From contig NC_026656.2 in NCBI RefSeq assembly GCF_000004075.3, positions 21,214,607-21,278,606 of the forward strand: DNA of 64,000 bases, written 5' to 3'. Origin of the DNA: Cucumis sativus (taxonomy: Eukaryota > Streptophyta > Magnoliopsida > Cucurbitales > Cucurbitaceae). The notes under the pieces were generated by a model. That model did no database searches. It worked only from the letters and a program-made list of their open reading frames with translations, and was not told the DNA's origin. Positions 13,044 through 25,629 of this stretch are shown in pieces. Position 1 is the stretch's first letter. Each line of letters opens with the position of its first letter. A program made the translations under genes and the position numbers.

Positions 13044-13820
13044 ACTCAATTAATTTGAATTTAATTACTAAATTTGGAGCGATCCTTCAATTATTCCTTC
13101 CCTTGGTTGTTTGTGTTCTTTTTTTATTCTTTTTTGGGAGAATTCCTTGGTTGAGCTTCTTCCCTAGATATAGGCTTTGTGTTTTCTTTTTAATTAATTA
13201 CAGAGTATTAACTATTCACTTCAATCTTAATTTAATTTAACTATTGAGTCTGGATTTATCCTTTGTAAGTAGAAAGTAATTTCTTCATTAGTGTGGAAGA
13301 TTCTTATAAAATTATAGTCATCTTCATTACAAAAAATAAACTTAAACTATGTGAGAGAGGTCTTCTTCAGGGACGGATTTTCCTTTGTTAGTCATGAATT
13401 TGGTTTAATCAAGTTTTCCCCTGCATCGTTTTCTCATTTACATAATAAATGAGACATCATTTGAAGTTGAAAAATACACAAACTGATGTATTAGTCTTAG
13501 ATGTAGACAACAGAGTGAAAAACTAGTGAGCAGATTTAGAAGAAGAAAAAATAAATAAACTTTCAAAACTACCAGCAAAGACAAATGAAAGAAAATAACA
13601 CAAATCACAGGATGAAATTAATAATATTATTCCTCCTCACCACACATACAAATAATATATAACACTTGCTAGTTGCTAGCGAGTAATTTAGCAATGATGA
13701 CAGATAAACAAAGGCTGACCTGAATTAAGGCAAAAAAATTTCTTGCCCACTTATTGACCCACACAGAACTTAAATAACAACCAAAACAAGAAACCCCATT
13801 AAACAAAAACCAAACTTTGA

Positions 13821-14258
13821 TCATTTACACTGGTAGCCATCGGGAAGAGTTTTTTGGCAAGAGCTGATGAGCAAACTGATTGAAACAGGGATATTCAAGT
13901 TAATTCCAAGAACATTGGCTTTAATGGCGGTACAAAGACAAGCAGCAGCTTCAACATCTGTCAGCCCACTAAGCAGAGCACAGCAATTGTTCGAAACAGG
14001 GCTCCCAATTACGGTACTCCCAATTCCAAGAATGTCGGCACAAACGCCCAACTTCAAGGTGTCTTTTGGACAGTAACTCGATTGTACTGCCGGAGAAGAT
14101 GCCGCCGGTGGCCGGATTATTTTGGGGATGGCGGGTTTCTTTTTCGGCACGGACGGTGCTGGCTTGGTTTTGGGTTGGTCGCATGGGGTGGCCAGAGCAG
14201 AGCAAAGGAGAAGAGAGAGCAACAGAATGGTTGGTAAAGAAAGAGATTTGGAAGCCAT
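13821..14258 (-). CDS. hybrid proline-rich protein / eight-cysteine motif protein (DC2.15-like), 145 aa
   Basis: An intronless gene for a small secreted cell-wall protein. Residues 1-23 form a signal peptide (SLPTILLLSLLLCSALA). Residues 24-60 are a short Pro/Lys-rich linker. Residues 62-145 carry the eight-cysteine hydrophobic domain in the family order C-C-CC-CXC-C-C (Cys63, 73, 92, 93, 107, 109, 134, 144), including the CXC at 107-109. This matches the 14-kDa proline-rich DC2.15 class, related to lipid-transfer proteins but without a proven transfer role. Members act in the wall or at the wall-membrane interface and often respond to stress, cold or auxin. The ATG is the first in the frame, and a TATA-like stretch lies about 70 bases upstream. 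The prolines could be hydroxylated, but I see no strong extensin SPPPP motif. Confidence 0.95.
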   Translation of the reverse strand: MASKSLSLPTILLLSLLLCSALATPCDQPKTKPAPSVPKKKPAIPKIIRPPAASSPAVQSSYCPKDTLKLGVCADILGIGSTVIGSPVSNNCCALLSGLTDVEAAACLCTAIKANVLGINLNIPVSISLLISSCQKTLPDGYQCK

Positions 14259-14324
14259 TTTAAGAAGGAATTGATATGAAATTTGAGTTTATAGAGAGGA
14301 ATAATGGAGAAGGATAATGGGGGG

Positions 14325-14336
14325 GTTTATTTAAAC
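14325..14336 (-). promoter_or_regulatory. TATA-like element of the hybrid proline-rich protein gene
   Basis: Read on the minus strand, GTTTAAATAAAC lies 67-78 bases upstream of the ATG at 14258, a normal distance for a short plant leader. A second TATAAA at 14288-14293 is too close to the ATG to be the main TATA box. Confidence 0.45.
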
Positions 14337-14339
14337 AAG

Positions 14340-17300
14340 TTCGAAGATTGAGGGTTGTAGAAGACGATGAAAATGCATTTAATGGAATCTTTGGATGCTT
14401 GTGGGGGAAACTGCAAGGATTTCTTTTTGGTCCATCAAATAATTTATTTGAGCAATTATAACATGAAGCGAAAAAATATAAAATCAAGTCAAGAAAATGT
14501 AACTCAAACTCAAGTTTATACTGTGGAACTTGAGACTACGTTTAATCTTTTACTACTGATTGTGCATTTGAAGATTGCATGTTCTTCTCTTTTAGGGTAA
14601 AGATCGCAACAATAGTGGCTACTGTAACTTCTAAAGCTCCGCAGTATTAGCTACGTAGACTTACAATAAATTACACTCACCCTTAGGAAAACATCATAAT
14701 GCTTTAATCCTACATCTCAACGTCGTCTTACTGGATCATTAGGCTTGAGAATGCATGGCTTAATTAAACTCTACAATTTAAAACATGATCGAGATTTATA
14801 AAGATGTAGAAAAGATTGATTATGTATTGAGATAGAATTTCATGTTGTTTAAAATGATACTAAAACAATGTTTTATGTTCAAATCCTTGTAATGTCAATT
14901 CTTTTTAGACATATTTGATTTTCACCTATATCGATATTCAAAGTTACAAAAGGGTGAATGTTATAAAACCATAATGCCGTTTAATATTACTAACAACCAA
15001 ATATAAACTACTTGAAAAACTTTTAGAATATCTGTCTCATATACATTCAAAACCACAATATATTGTTTATGGAATTTGTGTAGAAGAATGGTTATATGTT
15101 TGTGGAGGTTAAGATTATATAGATAACGAGTATTTGGGTGCAATAGGGGTGCAAGTTGAATTGAGGTGAAAAGGATGCAAGTGGGTGTATTACAGCAAGA
15201 ACCAATTGTGACATGTCGGCCGGGGTTTAATTTGTCTTGTTTTATATGTCTTGACAAAGGATCCCAAGCTGTTCATTTGAATTATTGATAACCAAATTAA
15301 GTCCCCCACAACACAAAAATATACCCATCTTTTCTATCTTTCAAACTTCACATGCTATATGTTCTTCATGCTCCTGCTAGATATCATATACGTATATAAA
15401 CGTGTCGTGTCGGTAAACTCATTCTTCATTTTAGTTTATCGTTGTTTTTAAGGGAAATAACACAAGGCTAACAGCCTCTCTCTCACAAAAAGATCAGTTC
15501 AACGATTTGACCACCATCCAAAGATTCTGCTCCTTCCAATGCCTGAAGATCAGACCTCAATCAACCCTTCCACAGCACTGTACCTTAACCCCCCAATTAC
15601 GCCTGATATGATTAAGACCCTCCCATTTGACACTTCAATTTGGCATATATCCTTAATTATTAGAGGTTTTTGGAAACTTCAAATTGACATAAAATCAAAG
15701 GCAGCCAGTTAGTAGACCATTGCCGCGTACCCTACATCATCAGTGTGGGTCAATTTATGAAGTTTCATGTCTCGGTAGGGCTCCATCGTATTCCCCTTCA
15801 CGTGAACAACTTACTATTTAAATATAAAATATATGCCTACATAGTCCTCTAAATTTATGAAGTTTCATGTCTACTTTTCATTAATTTTGTTCCTATATAC
15901 GTTTTAGATGGTTATACTTTTAAGATAAGAATTCCAGATAAATTTATCTTTCACCACTTTTATCTAAGTTTCAATAATTTAAAGCTTTCTCTAGAACTTC
16001 CTTTGAATTGCTAGATATTATGGATCTCTTTTTTTAAAAAAATAATTAATTTGCAAACTAGTTTGTCTTTTACATGATTAAATTAAGTCGTGTATTGAGT
16101 ATACGACTTGAAATAAAAATCATATACCTACTTGCAACTGGCTTGCTAATGTGGCAGTTCTATACCACTGTCATGTTGTCATCATGCATGTTCAACATAG
16201 TTGATTCCTAGTTTACCATTTCTAAATATATATAATTACCATCTTTACTTTTTTATTATCTTAAATAATTTACCATGTATAAATTATATTTTTCCATAAA
16301 TAATAACTTTCCATTTTTTACTTTTTCATCACCTAAAATAATTTATCATATATAAATTATATTTTTTTCATAAATAATAGTGTAAAAAGTGGGTTTTTCC
16401 TAACTTAGACATAACAAATTATTTCTTGGAACCTTTTCTTTTGTCAAACTAATTAACTTTTGGGTACTAAATTAATATATATTTTTAAATATACAATTAA
16501 TTTAAATTTGATTTGCATCAAATCTTGAATATCATTAAAAATAAAATTAGAGTTTCTATTTAATTGGTGCATTTTGAATTATTCATAAAAGTTCAGGTTT
16601 AAATTTGTAACGTTTGAAATAAATTATACATTTAAAAAAATAAATAATAAAGTTAAATGTCTATTATAACTAAAGCTCAAGTATTAGCTTACTAATTATA
16701 TATATATATCCAATATTAAATAACCAGAGAAGTGCAAGTAATTGTCATCAATAAATTAAACTTAAACAATTTAACATATTTTAATATTAAGAAATTATTT
16801 AATCACTTAAAATATAAATAAAATAATATTTTTATATTAAATATTAATTTAATTACTAAAGTAGATAAAAAATAATAAATTTAGTTATAATATTAATAAC
16901 TAATAGTATTTTAATTAACTGTTAAGATAACATAAAACATTAGTGGTAGTGAGAAAACGGATCTAACTCAACATAATTAATATAAATAAAACTAGCTGTA
17001 GACCAAAATGAAAACTTTTAGGAGCCTATATTTAACTAGTCCATTGCAAACTTTACGTTGGATCAATTAATTTTTACCCTAAAAGTTAAAACATCTAATT
17101 CATAAAGTTGGACTCTTAATTTAGTTTAATGTTAAAATATAAAGCTTAACACAAATTTAAATTTGATTAGTTCATGAATTAACTTACGTTAAGAATTAAT
17201 TACTCGTCCATTTTTTAACTAAAAATTAACTATAATGTTTTTATTGTTAATTTTTTAAAAAATCTTATTAAATTTGTACCATAAATTTATTTTATAATTT

Positions 17301-17866
17301 ATTGTAAAGCACGTTTTTTTGTTTAATGTTATTGTCATTCCTTTCATATTTGTAAAGGTAAACATTTGTACAACTTGAAAAGTATGATTTTTTTGTTTGT
17401 CACAAAACAATGAAAAGACTAAAAGAATCATTCTTGGTTAAGGCGTGTGCCCTACTTCTACTTCTACTCCAACTCTTCCACAACATTCCTTCTTCTACAA
17501 GTTTTCCTTCCAATGAATATCTCTTCTATTCTTTTATGACCCACTTGTTTCATTTCTTAATTAATATAATAATTTAAATGTGTGTTTGTCACAAGAATCA
17601 GTCACCTATTGAGAGATTTTATATAGGAGAGACACCCGACATTATAATAAACACATTAAAAATAATTAAAAACATATCTCGACGTTCCACTGATACTCTA
17701 ATAACATGTGTAGCAATAAAGAAAGATCGATAATTTTTAATGTAAATATGTAAATTTAAATTTTGCATTAAAAAAAAAGAATTAATACATTTTTCATGGA
17801 ATATTGTTGAGAGATGAAAGTTTAGATTACCGACTTTGTGGTATTTAAAAAAAAGATTGATAGATA
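14340..17866. other. intergenic, very AT-rich
   Basis: No gene supported. From 16.2 to 17.3 kb the DNA is extremely AT-rich. Two related stretches (about 16257-16314 and 16320-16380) share blocks such as ACCATGTATAAATTATATTT / ATCATATATAAATTATATTT and CATAAATAATA, suggesting a small local duplication. Short open frames here resemble nothing I know. Confidence 0.5.
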
Positions 17867-18111
17867 GCAATCAGAACTAGAAAATAAGTTAAGGTTTTAT
17901 CTTAGATAGTTTTTTAATATATATATATATATTCCTTTTAAGAAATCATCGAAAATTTAGGAAGAAATTTGATATTTGAGGAAACAAAAATATTGATGTT
18001 TTGAATAAAATCTATTGGAATAAGAACTAAGAGTAATAAAAACAAAGATTTGAATTCACAACCAGTTAGTTGGATAACAATTAGAACTAGGAAATAAGTT
18101 AGGCTTTATCG

Positions 18112-18144
<33 letters not shown>

Positions 18145-18264
18145 TCCTTTTAAGAAATAAATTTAGAAAGAAATTTGATATTTGAATAAAGAAAATTATT
18201 GATGTTTTGAATAAAATATATTGGAATAAAAACCAAGATTTGAACTCACAACCAGTGAGTTGTG
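17867..18264. repeat. imperfect tandem duplication, two copies of about 200 bp
   Basis: Copy 1 (about 17867-18073) and copy 2 (about 18077-18264) share the same order of blocks: AGAACTAG.AAATAAGTTA, a (TA)n run, ATTCCTTTTAAGAAAT, AGAAATTTGATATTTGA, ATTGATGTTTTGAATAAAAT, TATTGGAATAA and GATTTGAA.TCACAACCAGT. The offset between copies falls from 210 to 190 bases because of indels, mostly a longer TA run and a missing block in copy 2. Each copy ends in a motif whose reverse complement, GTGAGTTCAAATCTTGG in copy 2, resembles a tRNA B-box. I infer a duplicated non-coding element, perhaps SINE-derived. Confidence 0.8.
18117..18144. repeat. (TA)n microsatellite
   Basis: A continuous run of about 14 TA units inside copy 2 of the tandem duplication. 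The matching position in copy 1 (about 17917-17931) has a shorter run, so the repeat expanded after duplication or differs by slippage. Confidence 0.9.
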
Positions 18265-18889
18265 GAAGAAGGATCGTGCACACTACAGCAAAAGCAGAAT
18301 TTATGCAAAATGAAACTAAATTTAACATATATTGTAATCTAACACTTTAAAATAACATTAAAATATAAAAACCGATCAGGTGAGGAGGGCATTATTTCCT
18401 GAGTCCCTTCATAAATTAGTCCTTGGCAAGAATAACGATAAAAAATGAAAGGTGAAACCTTATACTTCTATAATGAAATATTATATAATAATTATCATCA
18501 AGCTTATTTTAATTAATTTAACACATTTGATTGTCGTCAAACTAATATACAATAATATAGGTTTGTATGTCGTTCAAATCCTCCAGAAGAAAATATTGGT
18601 GAAAGTGTAAGAATTGAAAACCCTCTCCCTTATAATATATTCACCAACATATTTTTTCTATTTCCGTACTAATAAATACCCTAAAATTAAACTAAAATAT
18701 ATTAACTAACTTCATGCATGCATGAATTGTCACGTATCCAAAATGAATTATCAGCGTCAATTAAATTTATGGGGAAATGTCAATTCATCCGGAAGTAGGG
18801 TTGTGTAATGTGTGTTTGTATCAAATCTAAAGAGCGAAAAGAAATTAAAGTGTAATATTTAGAAAGTTCTGTACAAAGTAGAAATTTGG

Positions 18890-21869
18890 TTAGGCAAGTT
18901 TTACATTTAATCTCCGAAGCCAAACAGAGTGCAAAATCATATGAAAAGCATCAAACCTCTTAGCCGGACGGTTCAGCACAAAGTGCTTCCTCACAGTCCT
19001 CAAACCTTGTATAAGTTTCTCATACCTTTCTTCCGATACACCCATCAAAATCTCCTCCAACCTCGGAATTTCTGACACACTAACCTCAATCGAAAACCCT
19101 TCCCATCTCAACACATCGCTGAATGGCAAAACATAACGCTCCGAAATAATCACGGGGACGCATTCGGCATAAATGGCCTCCACGATTCTGGGACTGGCCA
19201 CCTCGTAGCCGCTGGGGCAGAGGCAGAATCTGGATTGAAGCATTTCGTCGTAGTAGTCGAGCTGTTTTGGGAGGTACTCGTAGACGTGGATGTTTGTGTG
19301 GGTTCGGTTTTTCCAGTGGTTTAGGAGTATGGGTCTGATTGGACCGTGGAGACCTCCGGCAAAGAATGCGAGGTGTGGACGGTGGTGGTGGGAGTTTGAA
19401 GCTGAGAGGAGTTTGGGGGAAATTTCGCCATCGTAGAGGTGGATCTCTGGGAGGCTGACGTCTTTTTGTGGGTTGAAGCCTTCGGAGGAATTTGCGTTAC
19501 ATAGGACACGGATAGATGTGTTGTATAGGAATCGGTTTCCTTCTGTTGCTATTGGACCCTATGAAATTCACGCCAAACACAAACTTAGGTTCAAAATTCT
19601 CAATATTTTTTCTCATCCAATATTATTAAAAGTAATATTAATAATTTAAATTTTATTTTTTTCTATAATTAGTCAACCAAACCCTTTAATTAATTGATTT
19701 TTATTGTAAAATTCGGTTGATTAAATTTTAAATTTAGCTCCTATAATTTTAACATAAGTATCAAATTCTAATTTATAATTTAATCCAACGTTTTTAATGC
19801 TAATGCATTATCTACCTCAAATGCCTATACTTTAGTTAATATTGTAAATCTACTGCATTTTCTCATTAAAAAGAAAATTATTAGAGTTACTAAATTTTCA
19901 AATTTCTTTAAAAAAAGTTTAGGAACCACAAATACATCTACAACTGTCAAAGTTTTCACAAGTTAAATTTGTAATTTAACCAAAACTAAATTTTAAAATA
20001 ATTACAACTATATATTACTAAATAGTTTGAAAAAGTTGAAATAAAATTTGAGTATAAACAAATAGATGAAATTATTAGGAGAAAGTGAGAACTGAAAAAA
20101 TAATGAAAAAAAAAAAAAAAAAAAAAGCAAACTGGACCAACTAACACACATGATTGAGAAGAACATAAAAAGCAAGGTAACTTTGTATAGAAGAAAAGAA
20201 GAAGAGAAAAAAGAAAAAAAGAGAGAGAGACAAACCCAATCATGGCATGCAAGGATGAAATGGTCAGCCCCATTAGTTTTATTCCAAAACGGGTATTTCT
20301 TAGACACCACCTCCACATAATCACTCACAAACATCCGTAATGGCGTTTGATCATAACTTCCATCTTTATATAAGTACTTCACCATCCAAGCCACACTAAA
20401 CGGCATAAACAAAACATGTGCCCGACTCGGATCCACCGTCCTGAACCCGTTTCCACCATCCTCCATCTCATGTATGAACCTCCCTTCAATTGTGTATATG
20501 TTTTTACACGGCCCGGCATGTGTTATTGGCAATTCCCCTTCTGGGTACACGTACACTTTAAATCTTTTCTCCATTTCCACGTAGCTCCTGTTTAATTATT
20601 GGATGATTATTGGTTATAAGTCGCCAGTGGGGGTAACTATAGTCATAATACATGGTTTATTAGATAATTAGTGAATGGATTATTAGTGAAGAAAATAGTA
20701 ATGATAGTAGAAAGTGTGTGTGGTGTACGTGGCTTTCACTGTCGCAATTGAGTAATGTGCAATTCTATTCCACAAAAAAGAAAATTGGAAATGAGTGTGC
20801 GCACTTAACACGCCTACAGTCAGTCATCCTCGGGTCACAGCTAAAGTAAATAATAAATACCAAAAAAATCAAATTTATCTTAATACTTTATCTGTGTCAG
20901 AGTGATCAAAATAGGATGCAACCGTTTATTTTTCTCCAAAGAATGTCACAAGTAATATTACAATTTTTCTATGAGTGCATCTTAATAACGAACACATTAA
21001 GTAAATTTGAGGTATTTTTATATTTAAGAGACAAAAAAAATTGTGAGGAAATAAAGATATATTATGACGTAATATAATATTAAAAGAAAGGTTTAATCAA
21101 ACTAGAAAACATATTCCGTTCTTGACGGTGTGTTTACTACGTTATTCTCTTTATCTACTTTTTTATTATTACTATCATCATATTTATAAAAAGAAAATAG
21201 TTTTAATTTGCTTCCCTTGCATGATAAGTATAAGTATAGAAAAATCGAAATTACTCTAATTTATGAGGAAGTTGCCATGATTACGAGCAGATTTATAGAT
21301 TATAACGTAAAATAATTAATAATTTTTCCTTCCCTCTCCACCTTCCAAAGAAAAGAACGAATATCTGTGTAATTGGTAAGTAAGTAAGAATAATACTAAC
21401 TGATAAAAAGCGCGGGGATTGTGATAAACGGAAGAAGAAGGAATGTAATCGATGGAGGAAGTCGAGAGGTTCGAGTCATTGGCTGCTTTGCGAATAGAAG
21501 CCCTAGCCTGTGCGAGCCCTAGTTCCAGCTTTTCTTCACGACTCAGCCTAGTTTTCCTCACTTTTCTCTGCGAATATAAAGGTTTAATACATCAGTAATT
21601 CCATACACACACACATATTAATCATATATATTCGTTTTTTTTATATATATATTTCTTACCAGTTTAACACGAGAAGGGGCTGTTTGTGGGAAGTGAAGGG
21701 CTCGGAATTGATCGGAAATAGGAGGAAACTCGCGGTGCAAGTGCGTGGAATTGAGTGGAGTGTGAAATTTGAAGTTGTAATTTTGTGAGAGAAGAAGAAA
21801 GATCAGGAGTAGGAGAATAGAAATTGATGAGAATATTGTGATGGGTTTGGGTGGGTGAAAAAACTCCAT
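18890..21869 (-). CDS. exostosin-family (GT47) glycosyltransferase, 4 exons, 465 aa
   Basis: Exons on the minus strand: 21869-21660, 21567-21401, 20587-20236, 19558-18890, all with GT-AG introns and kept frame. The protein is a type II Golgi membrane enzyme. Residues 10-28 are a signal anchor (ITIFSSISILLLLIFLLLS), followed by a stem with a basic stretch (RKVRKTRLSREEK). The exostosin domain starts near residue 118 with SYVEMEKRFKVYVYPEGE. CHDWGP is at 240-245 across the exon 3/4 junction, and FCLCPSGYEVASPRIVEAI lies near 353-371, followed by AECVPVIISERYVLPF, the conserved GT47 nucleotide-sugar region. Length suits the plant clade annotated as probable glycosyltransferase At5g11130/At5g25310. 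GT47 members build pectin, xyloglucan or xylan side chains. The donor and acceptor of this clade are not known to me, so no substrate is claimed. Confidence 0.93.
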
Positions 21870-24800
21870 TTGAATTATACTAATTTGGAAAAAATTTGGA
21901 TTGTCGAGTGAAGGCGATGATATGTATATATGTGTGTGTATGTGTGTATTAAAGCCTTTTAGAGCTTTCCATAAACGAAAATTTGAGATTTAAGGAAATT
22001 TTATGAAAGGCATACAGTGGAATGACTTGTAATTGACTTCACTCACTTCACGTTACAAACCACACTCGAATATATGTCAAATCCCCGAAATGCCCTCCTC
22101 TTGTTTATTCAATTATGGTAACTTTAATTATATATAAGGTTATAATCCAACCCATCATCAACAAAGATACCGTCTTAAACCATCAATCAAACCAAAAAAT
22201 TTAATTGATTAATGAAAGTAAATTAAATTATATATATCACAACATTTCTTTTACTTTTGAAAGTATGTTAATTTATTTTAAATATTATTTTCTATTTTTA
22301 AAGAATAGTATGGTAAAATTTATCGTTTTAGTATCAATTATTAGCTTTTTAAATTTCAACTTTTATAATCAATTTAATTAAATATCACATCTAAAATCAA
22401 AGATAAAAGATCCTAACAAGACCACAAACGTGTGAATTTTGAATGAATAGACATGTTAAATCTCTCTAGCAACTTTAAATATTTTGATAAATTAATTTTA
22501 AAAAGTGTGCTGTTAATCTCCTTACTTCAATTTTGATTGCTAACCATAACCATAGTGCTTTGACAGATTAGACGAGGGTGAACAAAATTAAGCAGAACTT
22601 TTGAATATTTTTGCAAGTTTACTCTTACTCTACCCATAATTAATGCTTTTCTGCCACTAATTGATATGGTTATGATTTTTAGTAGAAACAATGAAAGAGA
22701 TAGAAGCAAACAAAACCACTTGTTAGCTAGAAGACTGTTTCAGTTATTGTTAAATTAAATTTACTTTAATAACACAAGTCTATGGTTTGACTGGTAAACC
22801 ATCTTTTAAACAATTTAGAAATAATGATACGTTACAATTGAAAACTTGTTGTTCAAATTATTACTTCTACCTCTTATTTAAAAAACATTAAGTTGAACTC
22901 TATTTTTCAGTACAATAATAGTTACAACAAAGAGTGTTATTGAACTTTTCAGTCTTATAAGAGGATGGTGATCGAACTAAGTAAGATAACAATTAAAATA
23001 GATCAAGAATAACAATAAATAAAAAGAAAATCGTGATAAAAACTACCAAACAATCATAGAAGTATTATACTAAATAAAATAAGAGTAATTTCTTATAGAA
23101 AAAGAGCATAGTCTCTCATCTCTCATTTAAAGTAAAATAATAATAACAACTCAATTATATCAACTATCCATTTGATATTAATTAGAGATAGTAAAAAAAG
23201 TTTGAAACTATTTATAAAATATAGATAAAAAAATTAATAGAGAATCTCATAAATTTTACACAATTTATATATACATATTTTAAAATGCGTCTTAAAAATA
23301 CATAATAAATTAATAATAAAAGTGAAAGTTATTACCGTGGACTAAAATCTTTTGAATTTATTTATTGTGATCATAAATGGACATGACGAAAATTAAGAGC
23401 CTTTCTTAATGGAAATTTCTAGTCTTTCACAACCATTATTCTTTTATTTTTATTGTGGAGTAATCATTGGGTTAAGATTAATCAGTTGAGACGACTAAAA
23501 CTCAATTGGATTGTTAAGTTATGAATTTGTAACGTAAAACTAATTCTATCAATAACTAATAATCATTCAAATCCCATTCACTTATTCAACTCATGTGTTT
23601 AGATTAGTTTTAACTGGATTCTAAAACTCTATTCCATTAAAGTTTTTAAAACACATTTCACCTTAAATTACAAAAAAAAAAAAAAAAAGTCAAATTATAT
23701 ATATATATATATATTTTTTTTGATTGGGTTGTGAGACCATCTATATTTTTAGGTTGGTTGGATTGACAACTTAAATAATCTGAATTAATTTTCCAACTCA
23801 ATATATAAAATATGGATTGAGTTAGGTTGCTTTTCTTTTTTCTTTAATTCATGATGATTATAAAATTTAAATTTATTGTAACTATTCAACGGTCAACATT
23901 CATGAAAATGTTTAGTTGGACTGAAAAGGTTCAAGTTTTTATGATTAGAAGATAAAAGATAAATTTGTCTTTACAAAAACTAAAACAAATATTTTGCCAT
24001 TCCATAAAATTCATTATACTTAAATTTTCATGTTAATATTACGTGAAAATATTTTATTTTTAATCATTTTTTATTCAAATGAACCTATAAATTTTAAAAA
24101 AATGCTCCCTAAGTGAATATTTAAAAATCTATTTGTTTTTTACATTATTCCATTTTTTTTTATCTAAATGGGAATATATCAAAATTTATTGATCTTTTAA
24201 AAAAAGTATTTTATTTTATCAAAATTGATCGTATTTCTTAATTTAAACATGAATGTATCAAATTTATTGTTTTTTTAAAATGGTTCCTGCGTGTGTATAC
24301 TTTTTAATGTGACATTACATAGAACACTATAACCAATCATTAAAACTTAAAACGAAAAAGGAAAAAATAAACAAACTATTGTTATATAAAAACATCTTGT
24401 TACTCATTATCAAATTCAAAATATTGCAATTAATTTGGCACCTTAATTTTAATATTTATCATATTCGTAAAACTGTAGAAAATTTGAAAACATGTCAATT
24501 TATACTTTTGATATTAATTAAAAAAAATTACCTAATAATTGAATCAATTTAAATGTCTGAATTTCATCCGTTAACATCCTCGTCCGAAATTCATTTTAAA
24601 AAATTAGTAAGAAGCCAATGATTTGTATGTGCTAAAGCTCTACTCTTTACGCCATCTAATTTCTCACCCTCGTGTAAGTTATCTCATATTCAATCTTATA
24701 AAATTGATGAATAGATGAATTGATGCGTTCATAAGTTTTAAAGAAAATAGTAATGGAGAGTCTAAATTTATTTATTTATTCAAATTTAAAAGTCTATTAT

Positions 24801-25320
24801 ATATCATTATAAGTTTTACGCAATGTTTATCAAAACCGAATAAAATAAAGTGTATGAATTGATACAGTTTCAAAATTTGAAGATTTAAACGAATACATTA
24901 TCAATCATTCTTTTTATGCACTTCCAAAGTTTCAAATTTATCGTGGAATTGATACACTTTTAAAGTTCAATCCCTCCTTTTTACCTTAACGTTTAATCTC
25001 TTGATTTTCTTATTTTTATAAGTTTAAGTTTTTATGATGTGTGGGCATTAGTTTGAAGTTTGGTATTAGTAATTTGGAATGTCAATTGTAAATTCGGTGC
25101 ATATATATGAAAATATAAATCATAGGTACATTTTTTAATTGAATTTACTAATTTAGATAAATGTTTGAAATTGGACTTAAAAATTGTTGCAACTTTTTCC
25201 TTTGCTAAATTTGGTGAGATTGTTTGAGTTAAAGCTTGAAGAATGGATTAAAATATTTGTTAGAAACAAAATAAAGAATTGTGTTTAATAAATAAAACCA
25301 AACATTTTAAAATTTAAAAG
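21870..25320. other. upstream region of the GT47 gene, then AT-rich intergenic DNA
   Basis: A TG-rich microsatellite at about 21918-21950, just upstream of the GT47 start, sits where its promoter should be. From 22.1 to 25.3 kb the DNA is AT-rich with an A16 run near 23672-23687 and a (TA)n run near 23696-23714. I see no gene. Two neighbouring passages near 24.1-24.3 kb share AAATTTATTG/TTTTTTAAA-type blocks and could be degraded repeats. Confidence 0.5.
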
Positions 25321-25361
25321 AAGTAAATTGGGAGGAAACTAAAGAATGGCGCGAGGAAGAG

Positions 25362-25376
25362 ATGGGCCAAGCCCAT
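25362..25376. promoter_or_regulatory. palindromic pair of site II elements upstream of the HPGT gene
   Basis: ATGGGCCAAGCCCAT has perfect 6-base inverted arms (ATGGGC/GCCCAT) around a 3-base spacer. It contains TGGGCC on the plus strand and TGGGCT on the minus strand, 254 bases before the ATG at 25630. Site II elements bind TCP-type factors and mark growth-linked plant promoters. Binding here is inferred. Confidence 0.55.
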
Positions 25377-25629
25377 TTGTGTGTGGACCTTTGAAACCGA
25401 GTGCAATGGCAGGCGAGATCTCAACGACTCTGTCTTCTTCTTCCTTTTGGCACTGAGTTTCCATTACTGTATTCTTTCCTTCCTCCTTTCCTTCCTTGTT
25501 TATGCCAATTTGTCTCTCTATCCATACATTGATCGATTCTTTCTCAAACACTAACAAAATTTCTGCGTTTAAACCCAATCCCATTTCTCTCTGTCTCCAT
25601 CTCGGCTCTTGCTCCTCAAGGTTGACGAG

